NCBI GenBank assembly: GCA_963813485.1
Contig: CAWEZE010000004.1
Coordinates: 1 to 64,000 of the forward strand
Length of the DNA: 64,000 bases
DNA from: DASQUK01 sp963813485
GTDB lineage: Bacteria; Actinomycetota; Acidimicrobiia; Acidimicrobiales; VFJN01
Direction: 5' to 3'
Shown here: one piece after another, positions 27,794-39,879 of the stretch
Layout of the letters: every line of letters begins with the position of its first letter
How positions within the stretch are numbered: position 1 is the first letter of the stretch
Program-made: the position numbers and the translations under genes
The notes under the pieces: generated by a model
Databases searched by the model: none
Told to the model about the DNA's origin: nothing
What the model saw: only the letters and a program-made list of their open reading frames with translations

Positions 27794-30160
27794 TCAGGCT
27801 CGGGCGGCGTGTTCGGGGGACACCACCCGGGGCATGGGCGCCCGCCCCGCCGGCTGCTCGGGGCGAGGCAACCGGGGCGGGCTCGGGATGGGCCGACGCT
27901 CGGGCTTGTCACCCAGCTCGAATGCGTCGGAATGGTGCTCGATGGTGATCGGGTCGCCGTCGCGGAGGTCGTAGGTCGCCCGTTCGTGATCGACCGTGAC
28001 CGCGATGCGGCGGCCGCGATAGCGGATCCGGAACTCGAGGCGGCTGATCGCGCTCGGCAGCCGCGGCGCGAACCGCAACCGGCCACCGCTCGCCCGCATG
28101 CCGCCGAAGCCCTCGACCAGCCCGGTCCAGGCGCCGGCCAGCGACGCCATGTGCAGGCCGTCGCCGGTGTTCCGCGCCAGGTCGGCGAGATCCACGAGCG
28201 CGGCCTCGCCCAGGTAGTCGTACGCGAGCTCGAGGTGGCCGATCTCGGCGGCGACCACCGCCTGCGTGCACGCCGACAGCGACGAGTCACGGACCGTCAG
28301 CGCCTCGTAGTACGCAAAGTCGCGCTGCTTCTCTTCCGCGGTGAAGGCTTCGCCCCGCAGGTGCAGTGCCAACACCAGGTCGGCCTGCTTCACGACCTGC
28401 TTGCGATAGAGATCGAAGTACGGGAAGTGGAGGAGCAGCGGGTACTGGTCGGGGCGGGTGCCCTCGAAGTCCCAGCGGGCGTGGTCGGTGAACCTCTCGC
28501 TCTGCGGATGGACGCCGAGCCGCTCGTCGTAGGGCACGACGACCGCGGCCGCAGCGTCCCGCCACGATGCAGCCTCTTCCGGCGTGACGCCTAAGCGGGC
28601 GGCGACCTCGCTGTGGCGCGCCGCCACGTCGGCGGCCGCCCGCAGGTTCTGTTGCGCCATGAGGTTGGTGAAGACGTTGTTGTCGGCCACGGCGCTGTAC
28701 TCGTCGGGCCCGGTCACGCCGTCGATGCGGAAGCGACCGTCCATGTCGTGGTGGCCGAGGCTGCGCCACAGCCGCGCGGTCTCGACGAGCAGTTCCACGC
28801 CCACGTCGCGCTCGAAGGCCTCGTCCTGCGTGGCGTCGACGTACCGCACCACGGCGTCGGCGATGTCGGCGTTGATGTGGAAGGCGGCGGTGCCCGCCGG
28901 CCAGTAGCCCGACGACTCCCAGCCGCGCAGCGTGCGCCACGGGAACGCGGCGCCATCGAGGTTCAGCTCACCGGCGCGCTCCTTGGCGATGGGGAGGGTG
29001 AGCTGCCGCCAACGCAGGACGTCGGCGGCGGGGGCGGGCTGCGTGTACGTGAGCACCGGCAGCACGAACGTCTCGGTGTCCCAGAAGGTGTGGCCGTCGT
29101 AGCCGGGACCCGTGAGGCCCTTGGCCGGGATCGGGCGCTGCTCGGCCCGGGCGCCGGCTTGCAGGATGTGGAAGAGCCCGAAGCGCACCGCCTGCTGCAC
29201 CTCGGCGTCGCCATCGATCTCGACGTCGGCGCCGGCCCAGAACTCGTCGAGGTAGGCGCGCTGCTCGGCCAGCAGGCCGTCCCAGCCACCCAGCTGCGCC
29301 CCCGCGACCGCCGCGACCACCTGGTCGTGCAGCGCCGGGCGGGTCCGCTGGCTCGACCAGCCATAGGCGAGGAACTTCACGACGCGCAGCCGCTCGCCGG
29401 GGCGCAGGACCGTCGCGATCGTGAGCCGGCACACGTCGGGCGAGCTGGTGATCTCGGCGTTGGACTGCTCGGGCCCCTCGACGAGGTGATCCATCCCGGC
29501 GGCGAGCCGCAGGCCGCTGCGCCGGGTGCGATGCACGAGCAGGGCCTGGTGGTCGCGGGCGGTGTGCTCCTCGCTCACCAGTGGGTTCTCGAGCGCCATC
29601 GCGGCGCGCGGGTCCTTGCTCTGCGGGGGGAGCTCCTCGTTCGCCACCAGCTCCGACTGCAGGACGATGCGCAGCGGCTTGTCGTCGACCGGTTGGACCT
29701 CGTACGCGATGGCCACGATGGCCCGCTGGGTGAGCGACACCATCCGGACCGACGAGATGCGCACGGTGTCGTGGGCCGGCGATGTCCACTGGACCTGGCG
29801 GCTGAGGGTGCCCGCCCGCATGTCGAGGATCCGCTCGTGGTTGTCGAGCGTGCCGTAGCGGATGTCGAAGGGCTCGTCGTCGACCAGCAGGCGGATCAGC
29901 TTGCCGTTGGTGACGTTGATGACCGTCTGGCCCGACTGCGGATAGCCATAGCCCGCCTCGGCGTAGGGCAACGGGCGCAGCTCGTAGACGGAGTTCAGGT
30001 AGGTGCCCGGCAGGCCGTGCGGATCGCCCTCGTCGAGGTTGCCTCGCAGCCCGATGTGCCCGTTGGACAGGGCGAACACCGACTCGCTGCGCGCCAGCAT
30101 GTCGAGATCGAGGCCTCGCTCGGTCACGCACCAGGGCTCGACCAGGTACCCGTGGGTCAC
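27794..30160 (-). CDS. GH65 family disaccharide phosphorylase/hydrolase
   Basis: 788 aa, full length for the family. It has an N-terminal beta-sandwich beginning SVFALSNGHIGLRGNLDEG, the (alpha/alpha)6 barrel with HTFWDTETFVLPVLTY and WPAGTAAFHINADIADAV, and the catalytic acid Glu in GVTGPDEYSAVADNNVFTN. C-terminal beta domains follow. GH65 members phosphorolyse maltose, trehalose or kojibiose, releasing beta-glucose 1-phosphate. The overlapping beta-phosphoglucomutase gene fits a phosphorylase rather than a hydrolase. Specificity cannot be read from motifs alone. Confidence 0.9.
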   Translation of the reverse strand: MTHGYLVEPWCVTERGLDLDMLARSESVFALSNGHIGLRGNLDEGDPHGLPGTYLNSVYELRPLPYAEAGYGYPQSGQTVINVTNGKLIRLLVDDEPFDIRYGTLDNHERILDMRAGTLSRQVQWTSPAHDTVRISSVRMVSLTQRAIVAIAYEVQPVDDKPLRIVLQSELVANEELPPQSKDPRAAMALENPLVSEEHTARDHQALLVHRTRRSGLRLAAGMDHLVEGPEQSNAEITSSPDVCRLTIATVLRPGERLRVVKFLAYGWSSQRTRPALHDQVVAAVAGAQLGGWDGLLAEQRAYLDEFWAGADVEIDGDAEVQQAVRFGLFHILQAGARAEQRPIPAKGLTGPGYDGHTFWDTETFVLPVLTYTQPAPAADVLRWRQLTLPIAKERAGELNLDGAAFPWRTLRGWESSGYWPAGTAAFHINADIADAVVRYVDATQDEAFERDVGVELLVETARLWRSLGHHDMDGRFRIDGVTGPDEYSAVADNNVFTNLMAQQNLRAAADVAARHSEVAARLGVTPEEAASWRDAAAAVVVPYDERLGVHPQSERFTDHARWDFEGTRPDQYPLLLHFPYFDLYRKQVVKQADLVLALHLRGEAFTAEEKQRDFAYYEALTVRDSSLSACTQAVVAAEIGHLELAYDYLGEAALVDLADLARNTGDGLHMASLAGAWTGLVEGFGGMRASGGRLRFAPRLPSAISRLEFRIRYRGRRIAVTVDHERATYDLRDGDPITIEHHSDAFELGDKPERRPIPSPPRLPRPEQPAGRAPMPRVVSPEHAARA

Positions 30161-30900
30161 CCGTCCTCCAGGAGCTCGCTGAGATCGCCGACGACCACGT
30201 CGGCGCCGTGGCGCCGCAGCTCGTCGGCCTGCCCGACCCGGTCCACCCCCACCACCAGCGCGAAGCCACCGGCGCGACCGGCCTCGACCCCGACGAGCGC
30301 GTCCTCGAACACCGCGGCGCTTTCCGGACCGACCCCCAGCGCCGCTGCGCCGGCCAGGAACGTGTCGGGTGCGGGCTTGCCGCGGAGGTGACGCTCGGCG
30401 GCGACGATGCCGTCGATGCGGGCATCGAACAGGTGGCTGATCCCTGCGGCTTCGAGCACCTCCGCGGTGTTGGCGCTCGACGAGACCACTGCCGTGCGGA
30501 GACCGGCGTCCCGCACGGCCTGCACGTAGCGCACCGAGCCCTCGTACACCTCGACGCCGCCCTCGCGCAGCAGGCGTAGCACCAGATCGTTCTTCTGGTT
30601 GCTCAGGCCGTGCACGGTCAGCGCGCCGGGCGGATCGTCGGGCGAGCCCTCGGGCAGGTCGATGCCGCGGGACTGCAGGAAGCCACGCGTTCCCTCGTAC
30701 CGGGGCCGGCCGTCGACGTAGTTCTCGTAGTCGCTTCCGGCGTCGAAAGGCACGAACTTCTGCCCTGTGCGGGTCGACCAGAGCTCGAGGAACCCGTCGA
30801 ACATCTGCTTCCAGGCGGCGGCGTGAACCGTGGCGGTGCGCGTCAGCACGCCGTCGAGGTCGAACAGACAGGCGGTCACGCCGGGCGGGAGGCCGAACAC
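30157..30900 (-). CDS. pgmB: Beta-phosphoglucomutase-type HAD hydrolase
   Basis: About 247 aa from GTG at 30900; GTG 30879 is an alternative. HAD motif I is ACLFDLDGVLTRTATVH (nucleophile Asp plus the +2 Asp). Motif II is TAVVSSSANTAEVL, the Lys lies in LRGKPAPDTFLAGA and motif IV is AVFEDALVGVEAGRAG. The spacing and GKPAPDTFL match the beta-PGM branch. It would convert beta-glucose 1-phosphate from the GH65 enzyme to glucose 6-phosphate; its stop overlaps the GH65 start (ATGA). It follows uvrA by 11 bases. Confidence 0.88.
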   Translation of the reverse strand: MFGLPPGVTACLFDLDGVLTRTATVHAAAWKQMFDGFLELWSTRTGQKFVPFDAGSDYENYVDGRPRYEGTRGFLQSRGIDLPEGSPDDPPGALTVHGLSNQKNDLVLRLLREGGVEVYEGSVRYVQAVRDAGLRTAVVSSSANTAEVLEAAGISHLFDARIDGIVAAERHLRGKPAPDTFLAGAAALGVGPESAAVFEDALVGVEAGRAGGFALVVGVDRVGQADELRRHGADVVVGDLSELLEDG

Positions 30901-30911
30901 TCGGCTGTCTC

Positions 30912-33825
<2,914 letters not shown>

Positions 33826-33873
33826 GGCGCGCCTGAGGAACGCATGTTCGATGGCGCCGCCGGCGCCCCTCAG

Positions 33874-34623
33874 CTAGCGGAGGACCAGCAGGTCCATGCC
33901 GAGCTGCCAGGGTTGGTTGCCCGTCGCCTGCGCCCATTCGATGGCGGCGATGCCCTTGTCCCACTCCTCGTCGTCGAGGTCGACAAGGGCGGTGTCGCTG
34001 CGACGCATCACCGGCAGCAGCTCGAGCACCTCGTCGTAGGTGTCGAACGTGGGCTCGCGGACGCGCTCGATCGCCTCGAACACGAAGCCGGCGTCCTCGA
34101 ACGCGGTGATGACGCGGCCGAGCCGAGGCCACGTCTCTGCCACGCGCAGCGCCCCCGGGAACAGGTGGAACAGCTCGATCTCGTCCTGGCGACCGGGATA
34201 CCCGCTGCGGATGAGGACGGGTCCTCCAGGCTCCAGGACGCGACGCAGCTCCCCGGCCGCCCGGGAGAGATCCGGGAACTGGTGGATGACCGTCGACAGC
34301 CAGGCGGCACCGACCGACTCGTCGGGAAGCGGCAATGCCTCGGCGTTGCCCGCCACGTAGTCGACGCGCGGGTGGGGATGCGCGGCCGAGGCGTGGGCAC
34401 GCATGCCCTCCGACGGCTCGACCGCGTGGACCCGGCTGCCGAAGCTGTCGGCCAGCGCCTTCGACCAGATTCCCGTCCCCGAGCCGACGTCGACGATCGT
34501 CTGCGGAGGCGGGTCGGCCAGGTAGCGGCGCACGCGCTCGCACCAGACCCTCTGGGCGTCGGGCCGGCGGTCCCGCACCGCGTCGAAGTCTCTCCCCACC
34601 TCGTCGTAGGCGACGTGGCTCAC
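33874..34623 (-). CDS. Class I SAM-dependent methyltransferase
   Basis: About 249 aa from the GTG at 34623, which has GGGGGAG seven bases upstream; an upstream start at 34674 would add 17 residues without a site. Motif I is IVDVGSGTGIWSKALAD, followed by VHAVEPSEGMRAHA, AEALPLPDESVGAAWLST and VLEPGGPVLIRSG. This is a Methyltransf_11-type enzyme of unknown substrate. It lies between uvrA and uvrB on the same strand. Confidence 0.82.
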   Translation of the reverse strand: MSHVAYDEVGRDFDAVRDRRPDAQRVWCERVRRYLADPPPQTIVDVGSGTGIWSKALADSFGSRVHAVEPSEGMRAHASAAHPHPRVDYVAGNAEALPLPDESVGAAWLSTVIHQFPDLSRAAGELRRVLEPGGPVLIRSGYPGRQDEIELFHLFPGALRVAETWPRLGRVITAFEDAGFVFEAIERVREPTFDTYDEVLELLPVMRRSDTALVDLDDEEWDKGIAAIEWAQATGNQPWQLGMDLLVLR

Positions 34624-34734
34624 GTTCACTCCCCCATGGTCGATGACGTAACCCCGTGTCCATCCGATGGACATCTGGAATCCACCATCGTGCCACGTTC
34701 GGACCGTCGTGGCCCGCCCGCAGGTCGCGCCGCC

Positions 34735-36775
34735 TCACACTCCCGCCTCACGCAGCTCGCGCTTGAGCTCGCCGACCTCGTCACGCAGGCGGGCGGCGTA
34801 CTCGAAGCGCAGGTCGGCCGCGGCCTCGTGCATCTCCTCCTCCAACGTCTGGATCAGGCGCCCCAGCTCCGTGGGCGGTAGGTCGGCCAGCTCGGTGCGC
34901 AGCCTCTCGGCGGCCCCGACCCGCCGGCGCCGCCGGCCCTGGCCCGGCACCGGCGCACCCTCCTCGGGCCGGAGGTGGGCGAGGATGTCGTTGACCGCCT
35001 TGCGGATGCTCTGGGGCTCGATGCCGTGCTCGGCGTTGTAGGCGATCTGCAGCTGCCGGCGGCGCTGCGTCTCGCCGATGGCCCGGCGCATCGAGTCGGT
35101 GACCGCGTCCGCGTACATGATCACCTGGCCGTCGACGTTGCGGGCCGCCCTGCCGATGGTCTGGATCAGCGAGGTGCCGCTGCGGAGGAAGCCCTCCTTG
35201 TCGGCGTCGAGGATGGCCACCAGAGACACCTCGGGCAGGTCGAGGCCCTCTCGCAGCAGGTTGATGCCCACCAACACGTCGAACTCGCCGAGCCGGAGCG
35301 CCCTGAGGATCTCGATGCGCTCGATGGTGTCGATGTTGGAGTGCAGATAGCGCACCCGGAGCCCCTGCTCGAGCAGGTAGTCGCTGAGGTCCTCGGCCAT
35401 CTTCTTGGTGAGCGTCGTGACCAGGACCCGCTGGTCACGCTCGATGCGGGCGTTGATCTCGACCATCAGGTCGTCGATCTGGCCCTTGGTGGGCTTCACG
35501 ATGACCTCGGGGTCGACCAGGCCGGTGGGCCGCACGATCTGCTCGACGACCTGCGACGACACGTCGAGCTCGTAGGGCCGCGGGCGTGGCCGAGAGGAAG
35601 ACCACCTGGTTGACCCGGTCGACGAACTCGTCGAACTGGAGCGGGCGGTTGTCGGCCGCCGACGGCAGGCGGAACCCGTGGGTGATCAGCTCCAGCTTGC
35701 GCGACCGGTCGCCCTCGTACTGGCCGTGGAGCTGGGGCACGGCCACGTGGCTCTCGTCGATGACGCACAGGTAGTCGTCGGGGAAGAAGTCGAGGAGCGT
35801 GTTGGGCGTCTCGCCCGGGCCCCGCCCGTCGATGGGCGCCGAGTAGTTCTCGATGCCGCTGCAGTAGCCGACCTCCTGCATCATCTCGAGGTCGTACTGG
35901 GTGCGCATGCGGAGGCGCTGAGCCTCGAGCAGCTTGCCCTCCTTCTCGAACCAGGCGAGGCGCTCCGCCAGCTCGGCCTCGATGCGCGTGATGGCCTTCT
36001 GCATGCGCTCGGCCCCCGCGACGTAGTGGGTGGCGGGGTAGATCCAGAGGTCTTCGAGGGTGCGGATCTGCTCGCCCGTGACCGGGTCGACGACCGTGAT
36101 TCGCTCGATCTCGTCGCCGAACAGCTCGATGCGGAGGATGGTCTCCTCGTATGCGGGATGAACCTCGATCGTGTCGCCCCGCACCCGGAACCGCCCCCGG
36201 GTCAGGTTGGCGTCGTTGCGGTCGTACTGCATGTCGACCAGCTTGCGGAGGAAGTCGCGCTGGTCGATGTGGTCTCCGACCAGGTGGAACAGCACGTTCT
36301 CGCGGTACTCCTCGGGCGAGCCCAAGCCGTAGATGCACGACACGGAGGCCACGACGATGACGTCGCGCCGGGTGAGCAGCGCGGCCGTGGCCGAGTGGCG
36401 CAGCCGGTCGATCTCGTCGTTGATCGACGAGTCCTTCTCGATGTAGGTGTCGGTCGAGGCGATGTAGGCCTCGGGTTGGTAGTAGTCGTAGTAGCTGACG
36501 AAGTACTCGACGCGGTTGTCGGGGAAGAACTCGCGGAACTCGTTGGCGAGCTGGGCCGCCAGCGACTTGTTGGGGGCGATGACCAGGGTGGGCTTCTGGA
36601 CCTGCTCGATGGTCCAGGCGATGGTGGCGCTCTTGCCCGAGCCGGTGATGCCGAGGAGGGTCTGGTAGCGCTCACCGTTGGCGATGCCCTCGCTGAGCGC
36701 GGCGATTGCGCCCGGCTGGTCGCCGGCCGGGGCGAACTCGGACACCATGCGGAACGGTGACGTGCGCGTGGCCAT
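34735..36775 (-). CDS. uvrB: UvrABC excinuclease subunit B (one frame break)
   Basis: Starts MATRTSPFRMVSEFAPAGDQ at 36775. Walker A is LLGITGSGKSATIAW, the DNA-clamping beta-hairpin is EYFVSYYDYYQPEAYI, and Walker B is CVIDESHVAVPQL. The frame changes near 35580; removing one base restores LSATPRPYELDVSSQVVEQI. The helicase C domain (LREGLDLPEVSLVAILDADK) and the C-terminal UVR motif (LEEEMHEAAADLRFEYAARL) are intact. Repaired length is about 679 aa, normal. Loaded by UvrA at lesions, it recruits UvrC. Confidence 0.94.
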
Positions 36776-36916
36776 CGCTGTTGGAATCTACCGACCAGGT
36801 GTGACATCCCCCGGGCCGAGCGCCGAGGCGAACTCGGCGGAGTGCGGTCATGGGCCTCACAGCGTACGACCAGAACGGATCAGGTGGGCAGGCCAGGGCG
36901 GTTAACGTGCGGGTCC

Positions 36917-37624
36917 GTGGCGGAGCTTCCCGCCGTCGGCAGCTTTCTGGGCTCGCTGGCGGCCGACGAACGGACGGCGCTCGGGGAAATCGGGCACGCC
37001 CGGTCCTACCGGCGGGGCGAGCGGATGATCCTGGAGGGAGACCAGAACGACACCACGTACCTCGTCCTCGAGGGACGGGTGCGGGTCTTCACGGGCACGC
37101 CCGAGGGCAACGAGGTCACGTTGTGCGTGCGCGGACCGGGCGACCTGATCGGCGAGATGGGCGCCCTCGATCCGGGTGGCCGCCGCTCGGCCAACGTCGT
37201 CGCCCTCGAGCCGGTGCGCTGCCGGGTCATCGCTGCCCGTGAGCTACAGGCCTTCCTCGAGGCGCATCCCCGCTCGACGCTGGCGCTGTTGCGACTGGTC
37301 ATCGGCCGGCTGCGGGGTGCCGACCGCCGCCGGACGGAGTTCGGGCCCTACGACGCCACGCGCCGGCTGGCCCGCGTGCTCATCGAGGCCGCCGACGAGG
37401 CATCCGCCGGCGCGGCGGCCCAGGGAGCGCGGCGCGACAGCGGCGCCGGAGGCGTGCAGCTCGGGCTCGCGCTGTCGCAGCACGAGCTGTCGGGGCTCAT
37501 CGGCGCCTCGAGGGAGTCGGTGGCACGGGGGATGGCCGAGCTGCGCCGCCGGGGGTTGGTCACCACCGGGCGGCGGTCGGTCTCCATCCTTGACGCCGAC
37601 GGCTTGCGCAGCTTCGCCGGCTGA
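36917..37624 (+). CDS. Crp/Fnr family transcriptional regulator
   Basis: 235 aa from GTG at 36917. The cyclic-nucleotide-binding domain (about residues 15-125) shows YRRGERMILEGDQNDTTYLV, GNEVTLCVRGPGDLIGEMGA and GRRSANVVALEPVRCRVI, which align with the cNMP phosphate cassette, though not clearly with the full RSA pocket for cAMP. A C-terminal winged helix reads LGLALSQHELSGLIGASRES followed by VARGMAELRRRGLV. No Fnr-type N-terminal cysteines are present, so it is not an oxygen sensor of that kind. A CRP-like palindrome lies just past its stop. Confidence 0.88.
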   Translation: MAELPAVGSFLGSLAADERTALGEIGHARSYRRGERMILEGDQNDTTYLVLEGRVRVFTGTPEGNEVTLCVRGPGDLIGEMGALDPGGRRSANVVALEPVRCRVIAARELQAFLEAHPRSTLALLRLVIGRLRGADRRRTEFGPYDATRRLARVLIEAADEASAGAAAQGARRDSGAGGVQLGLALSQHELSGLIGASRESVARGMAELRRRGLVTTGRRSVSILDADGLRSFAG

Positions 37625-37641
37625 TCCGCCGGCAATCCGAG

Positions 37642-37663
37642 GCGTGTGACCCCGAGCACACGC
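37642..37663. promoter_or_regulatory. CRP-like operator palindrome
   Basis: GCGTGTG (37642-37648) and CACACGC (37657-37663) are perfect complements. The core TGTGACCCCGAGCACA differs from the CRP consensus TGTGA-N6-TCACA at one position. It lies 18 bases after the stop of the Crp/Fnr gene and upstream of the next plus-strand reading frame, so it could be that protein's own target. A further CTGTGTCGTGTGACAG follows closely. Confidence 0.55.
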
Positions 37664-37874
37664 GAACTGTGTCGTGTGACAGCGACCGCCCGCCACCGGA
37701 TGCCCGACCATGGGACGTGGCGCGGGAGCGGTCCGGCGCCCGCCCGGGAGGAAGCTGTCGACTCCCGAGCCGGTAGGCGGACCGGTCCCGGCCGTACCGG
37801 TCGGGGTACGCGGTGGGCTACCCCCGGCCGGTGCGGCGCGTATCGGTCGGGGCAGGACGCCGGCGGCCCAGTGG

Positions 37875-38216
37875 GTGCGTGCTCGACACCGGGCCGACGC
37901 CCATGCACACTCGGACCATGGGGGATGGAACCTCGTTCCGGCGACGCGTCCGATCGAAGACGCCCGCCATGACGGCAGCTACCTGCGCACGACCTGGCAC
38001 GCGGAGCGGCGGGCCTTCGTGGTGAGCACCTGGCGCAACGAGGTGTGCACCGGCGCGGTCCGGGTGCCGGTCGCCGCCGCTGGAGAGCTTGCCCGGGTGC
38101 TGATCGACGGATTGGCCGACGCGGTCGCGACCCCGCCTCCGCCGGCCCCGTCGCCAAGCCCGGGACGATCCGACGTGCTCGCCGCGCCCGAGCCTGGCTC
38201 CATGGACTCCGGCTGA
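37875..38216 (+). CDS. Small hypothetical protein
   Basis: About 113 aa from a GTG at 37875; the start is uncertain and an ATG at 37918 lies in another frame. The central part, GSYLRTTWHAERRAFVVSTW followed by RNEVCTGAVRVPVAAA, reads like a small beta-rich actinobacterial domain, and the C-terminus is Pro/Ser-rich. I cannot assign a function. The CRP-like site at 37642 lies upstream, which would make it a candidate target of the neighbouring regulator. Confidence 0.45.
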   Translation: MRARHRADAHAHSDHGGWNLVPATRPIEDARHDGSYLRTTWHAERRAFVVSTWRNEVCTGAVRVPVAAAGELARVLIDGLADAVATPPPPAPSPSPGRSDVLAAPEPGSMDSG

Positions 38217-38244
38217 GCGTAGGACGCAACCCGCCGCGGCGCCC

Positions 38245-39111
38245 TCAGGCGACGTCGGCGACCGCGGGCGCCGGGTCGACGTGGTACCGGTGGTAGCGGC
38301 CGCCGCGGCCGGCGCCGCGACCGAAGTAGTGCCACTCGGGGAAGTTGAAGTCGGCCGTCACCGATCGAGGCAGGAGCATGACCGCTCGCAGGAACTCCTC
38401 GAGGTTGTCGACGGCGTAGAGGTTGACCTCGTGGCCCCACTGGTCGAGGTGGTCGAGCAGCACGGCGATGGAGCTGGTGTCCCATGCGAGCGAGAACCGG
38501 TCGATGCCCCATGCCGCCAGCTCGTCGAGTGCGGCCCGGGCCCGATCCGGGGTCGCCACCATCACGGGAGCGAGCGCGTCGATCGGGCACTGCACCGTGG
38601 CGGCCGGGCATGCCCGCCGCAGGCGCTGGAACGCATCCCTCCCGAGCACGTCGACGCGCCCGTTGAACCACAGGTCGTTTCCGGACGCGCCGCTGCGACC
38701 GGCGAGCGCCACCAGCTCGTCGGCGATGTCGGGCTGCTTGATGTCGAGCTTGATGCCCTTGCCCGCGGCAACGGCGACGCGAAGGAACTCGTCGGCCATG
38801 AGCGGTCCCGGCGGCTGACTGGTGGGCGAGGGCGCAGCGGTGCCCCCGAATGCGTCGTGGCGGAGTGCCAGCCGTCCCTGCGGGTCGCGCCGGACGTCAC
38901 ACTCGCCCCACCGCACCGGCGAGGCGAGGAAGTGGCGCAGGTTGGCGCGGTCGTTGATGCCGTGCCACACCAGCTCCACGCGGTCGGGCAGGTCGGCCTC
39001 GCCGACGAGCGCACGCAGGTCGCGGCGACGAGCGGCCGGCGCGTCGGGTGACAGCGAGCGCCGCCACTCGTAGAGCGTCTGTCCGGCGAGGAATCGCGTC
39101 CAGTCAGACAT
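38245..39111 (-). CDS. FAM151/menorin-like (DUF2181) TIM-barrel protein
   Basis: 288 aa from the ATG at 39111 (39123 also possible). The order VELVWHGINDRANLRHFLAS, GECDVRRDPQGRLALRHDAF and AAGKGIKLDIKQPDIADEL matches the FAM151/menorin family, which is related to glycerophosphodiester phosphodiesterases and best known from animals. Glu/Asp and His of the GDPD-like active site (E-x-D, later RHD) are visible. NDLWFNGRVDVLG and FSLAWDTSS continue the barrel. There is no signal peptide, so it is probably cytoplasmic. The reaction is unknown. Confidence 0.72.
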   Translation of the reverse strand: MSDWTRFLAGQTLYEWRRSLSPDAPAARRRDLRALVGEADLPDRVELVWHGINDRANLRHFLASPVRWGECDVRRDPQGRLALRHDAFGGTAAPSPTSQPPGPLMADEFLRVAVAAGKGIKLDIKQPDIADELVALAGRSGASGNDLWFNGRVDVLGRDAFQRLRRACPAATVQCPIDALAPVMVATPDRARAALDELAAWGIDRFSLAWDTSSIAVLLDHLDQWGHEVNLYAVDNLEEFLRAVMLLPRSVTADFNFPEWHYFGRGAGRGGRYHRYHVDPAPAVADVA

Positions 39112-39247
39112 CGCTGCGCGCAACGTAACGACCCACCGTGAACAACCAGTGAGGCCCCGGTGTCGCGCCGGATATCGGTGCGCGAACGGATGTAGGCCCC
39201 AACCGGGGCCGGGGCGCCCCGGGCGGCCTGGAACCGGGTCCGGTCGG

Positions 39248-39856
39248 TCAGGCGGCGCCGGCCCGGAGACGCTCGATCCAGTCCCAGATGGCGTCGACCT
39301 GGCGGGCGAGGTCGCCGAGCGTGCCGCGGTTGTCGATCACGACGTCGGCGCGTGCCCGGCGCTCTTCCCTGCTCGCCTGCCGTGAGATGCGGGACCGGGC
39401 GTCCTCTTCCCGCATGCCGCGGTGCATGACCAGCCGCTCCACGGCGATGTCGGGGTCGACGTCGACGACGATCAGTCCCGCCAGCGGATAGCCCCGGGTC
39501 GCCTCGACCAGGAGGGGCACATCGAGCACCACCACGGCATCGGTGCCCGAGAGCTCCTCCATCTGCTGGGCGATCTCGGCTCCCACCGCCGGGTGGACGA
39601 TGGCGTTGAGGTCTTCCAGCGCCTCCGGGTCGGCGAACACGATGTGGGCGACGGCGGCCCGATCCAGCGTGCCGTCCGCGGCGACGATTCCGGGCCCGAA
39701 CCGCGCGACCATCGCGTCGAACACCGGGGTGCCGGGCCGCTGCTGGTCCCGGACCACGGCGTCGGCGTCGACGACCACCGCACCCTTGGCGGCCAGCAGC
39801 GCCGACACCGTCGACTTCCCGGCCCCGATACCCCCGGTGAGCCCTACGACCAGCAC
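39248..39856 (-). CDS. coaE: Dephospho-CoA kinase
   Basis: 202 aa. Walker A is VGLTGGIGAGKSTVSALLA, the substrate motif VVVDADAVVRDQQ, the lid region PLLVEATRGYPLAGLIVVDV, and the late RISRQASREERRARADVVI with IDNRGTLGDLARQVD are typical. Phosphorylates the 3'-OH of dephospho-CoA, the last step of CoA synthesis. Follows rpsA by 23 bases, the same order as in mycobacteria. Confidence 0.95.
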   Translation of the reverse strand: MLVVGLTGGIGAGKSTVSALLAAKGAVVVDADAVVRDQQRPGTPVFDAMVARFGPGIVAADGTLDRAAVAHIVFADPEALEDLNAIVHPAVGAEIAQQMEELSGTDAVVVLDVPLLVEATRGYPLAGLIVVDVDPDIAVERLVMHRGMREEDARSRISRQASREERRARADVVIDNRGTLGDLARQVDAIWDWIERLRAGAA

Positions 39857-39879
39857 GGTGGCGGACGTTAACCGGAGGC

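Noticed and set aside
36776..36916. LexA box upstream of uvrB
   Set aside because: No sequence resembling the Gram-positive/actinobacterial box (CGAAC-N4-GTTCG) is visible in the divergent uvrB/crp region.
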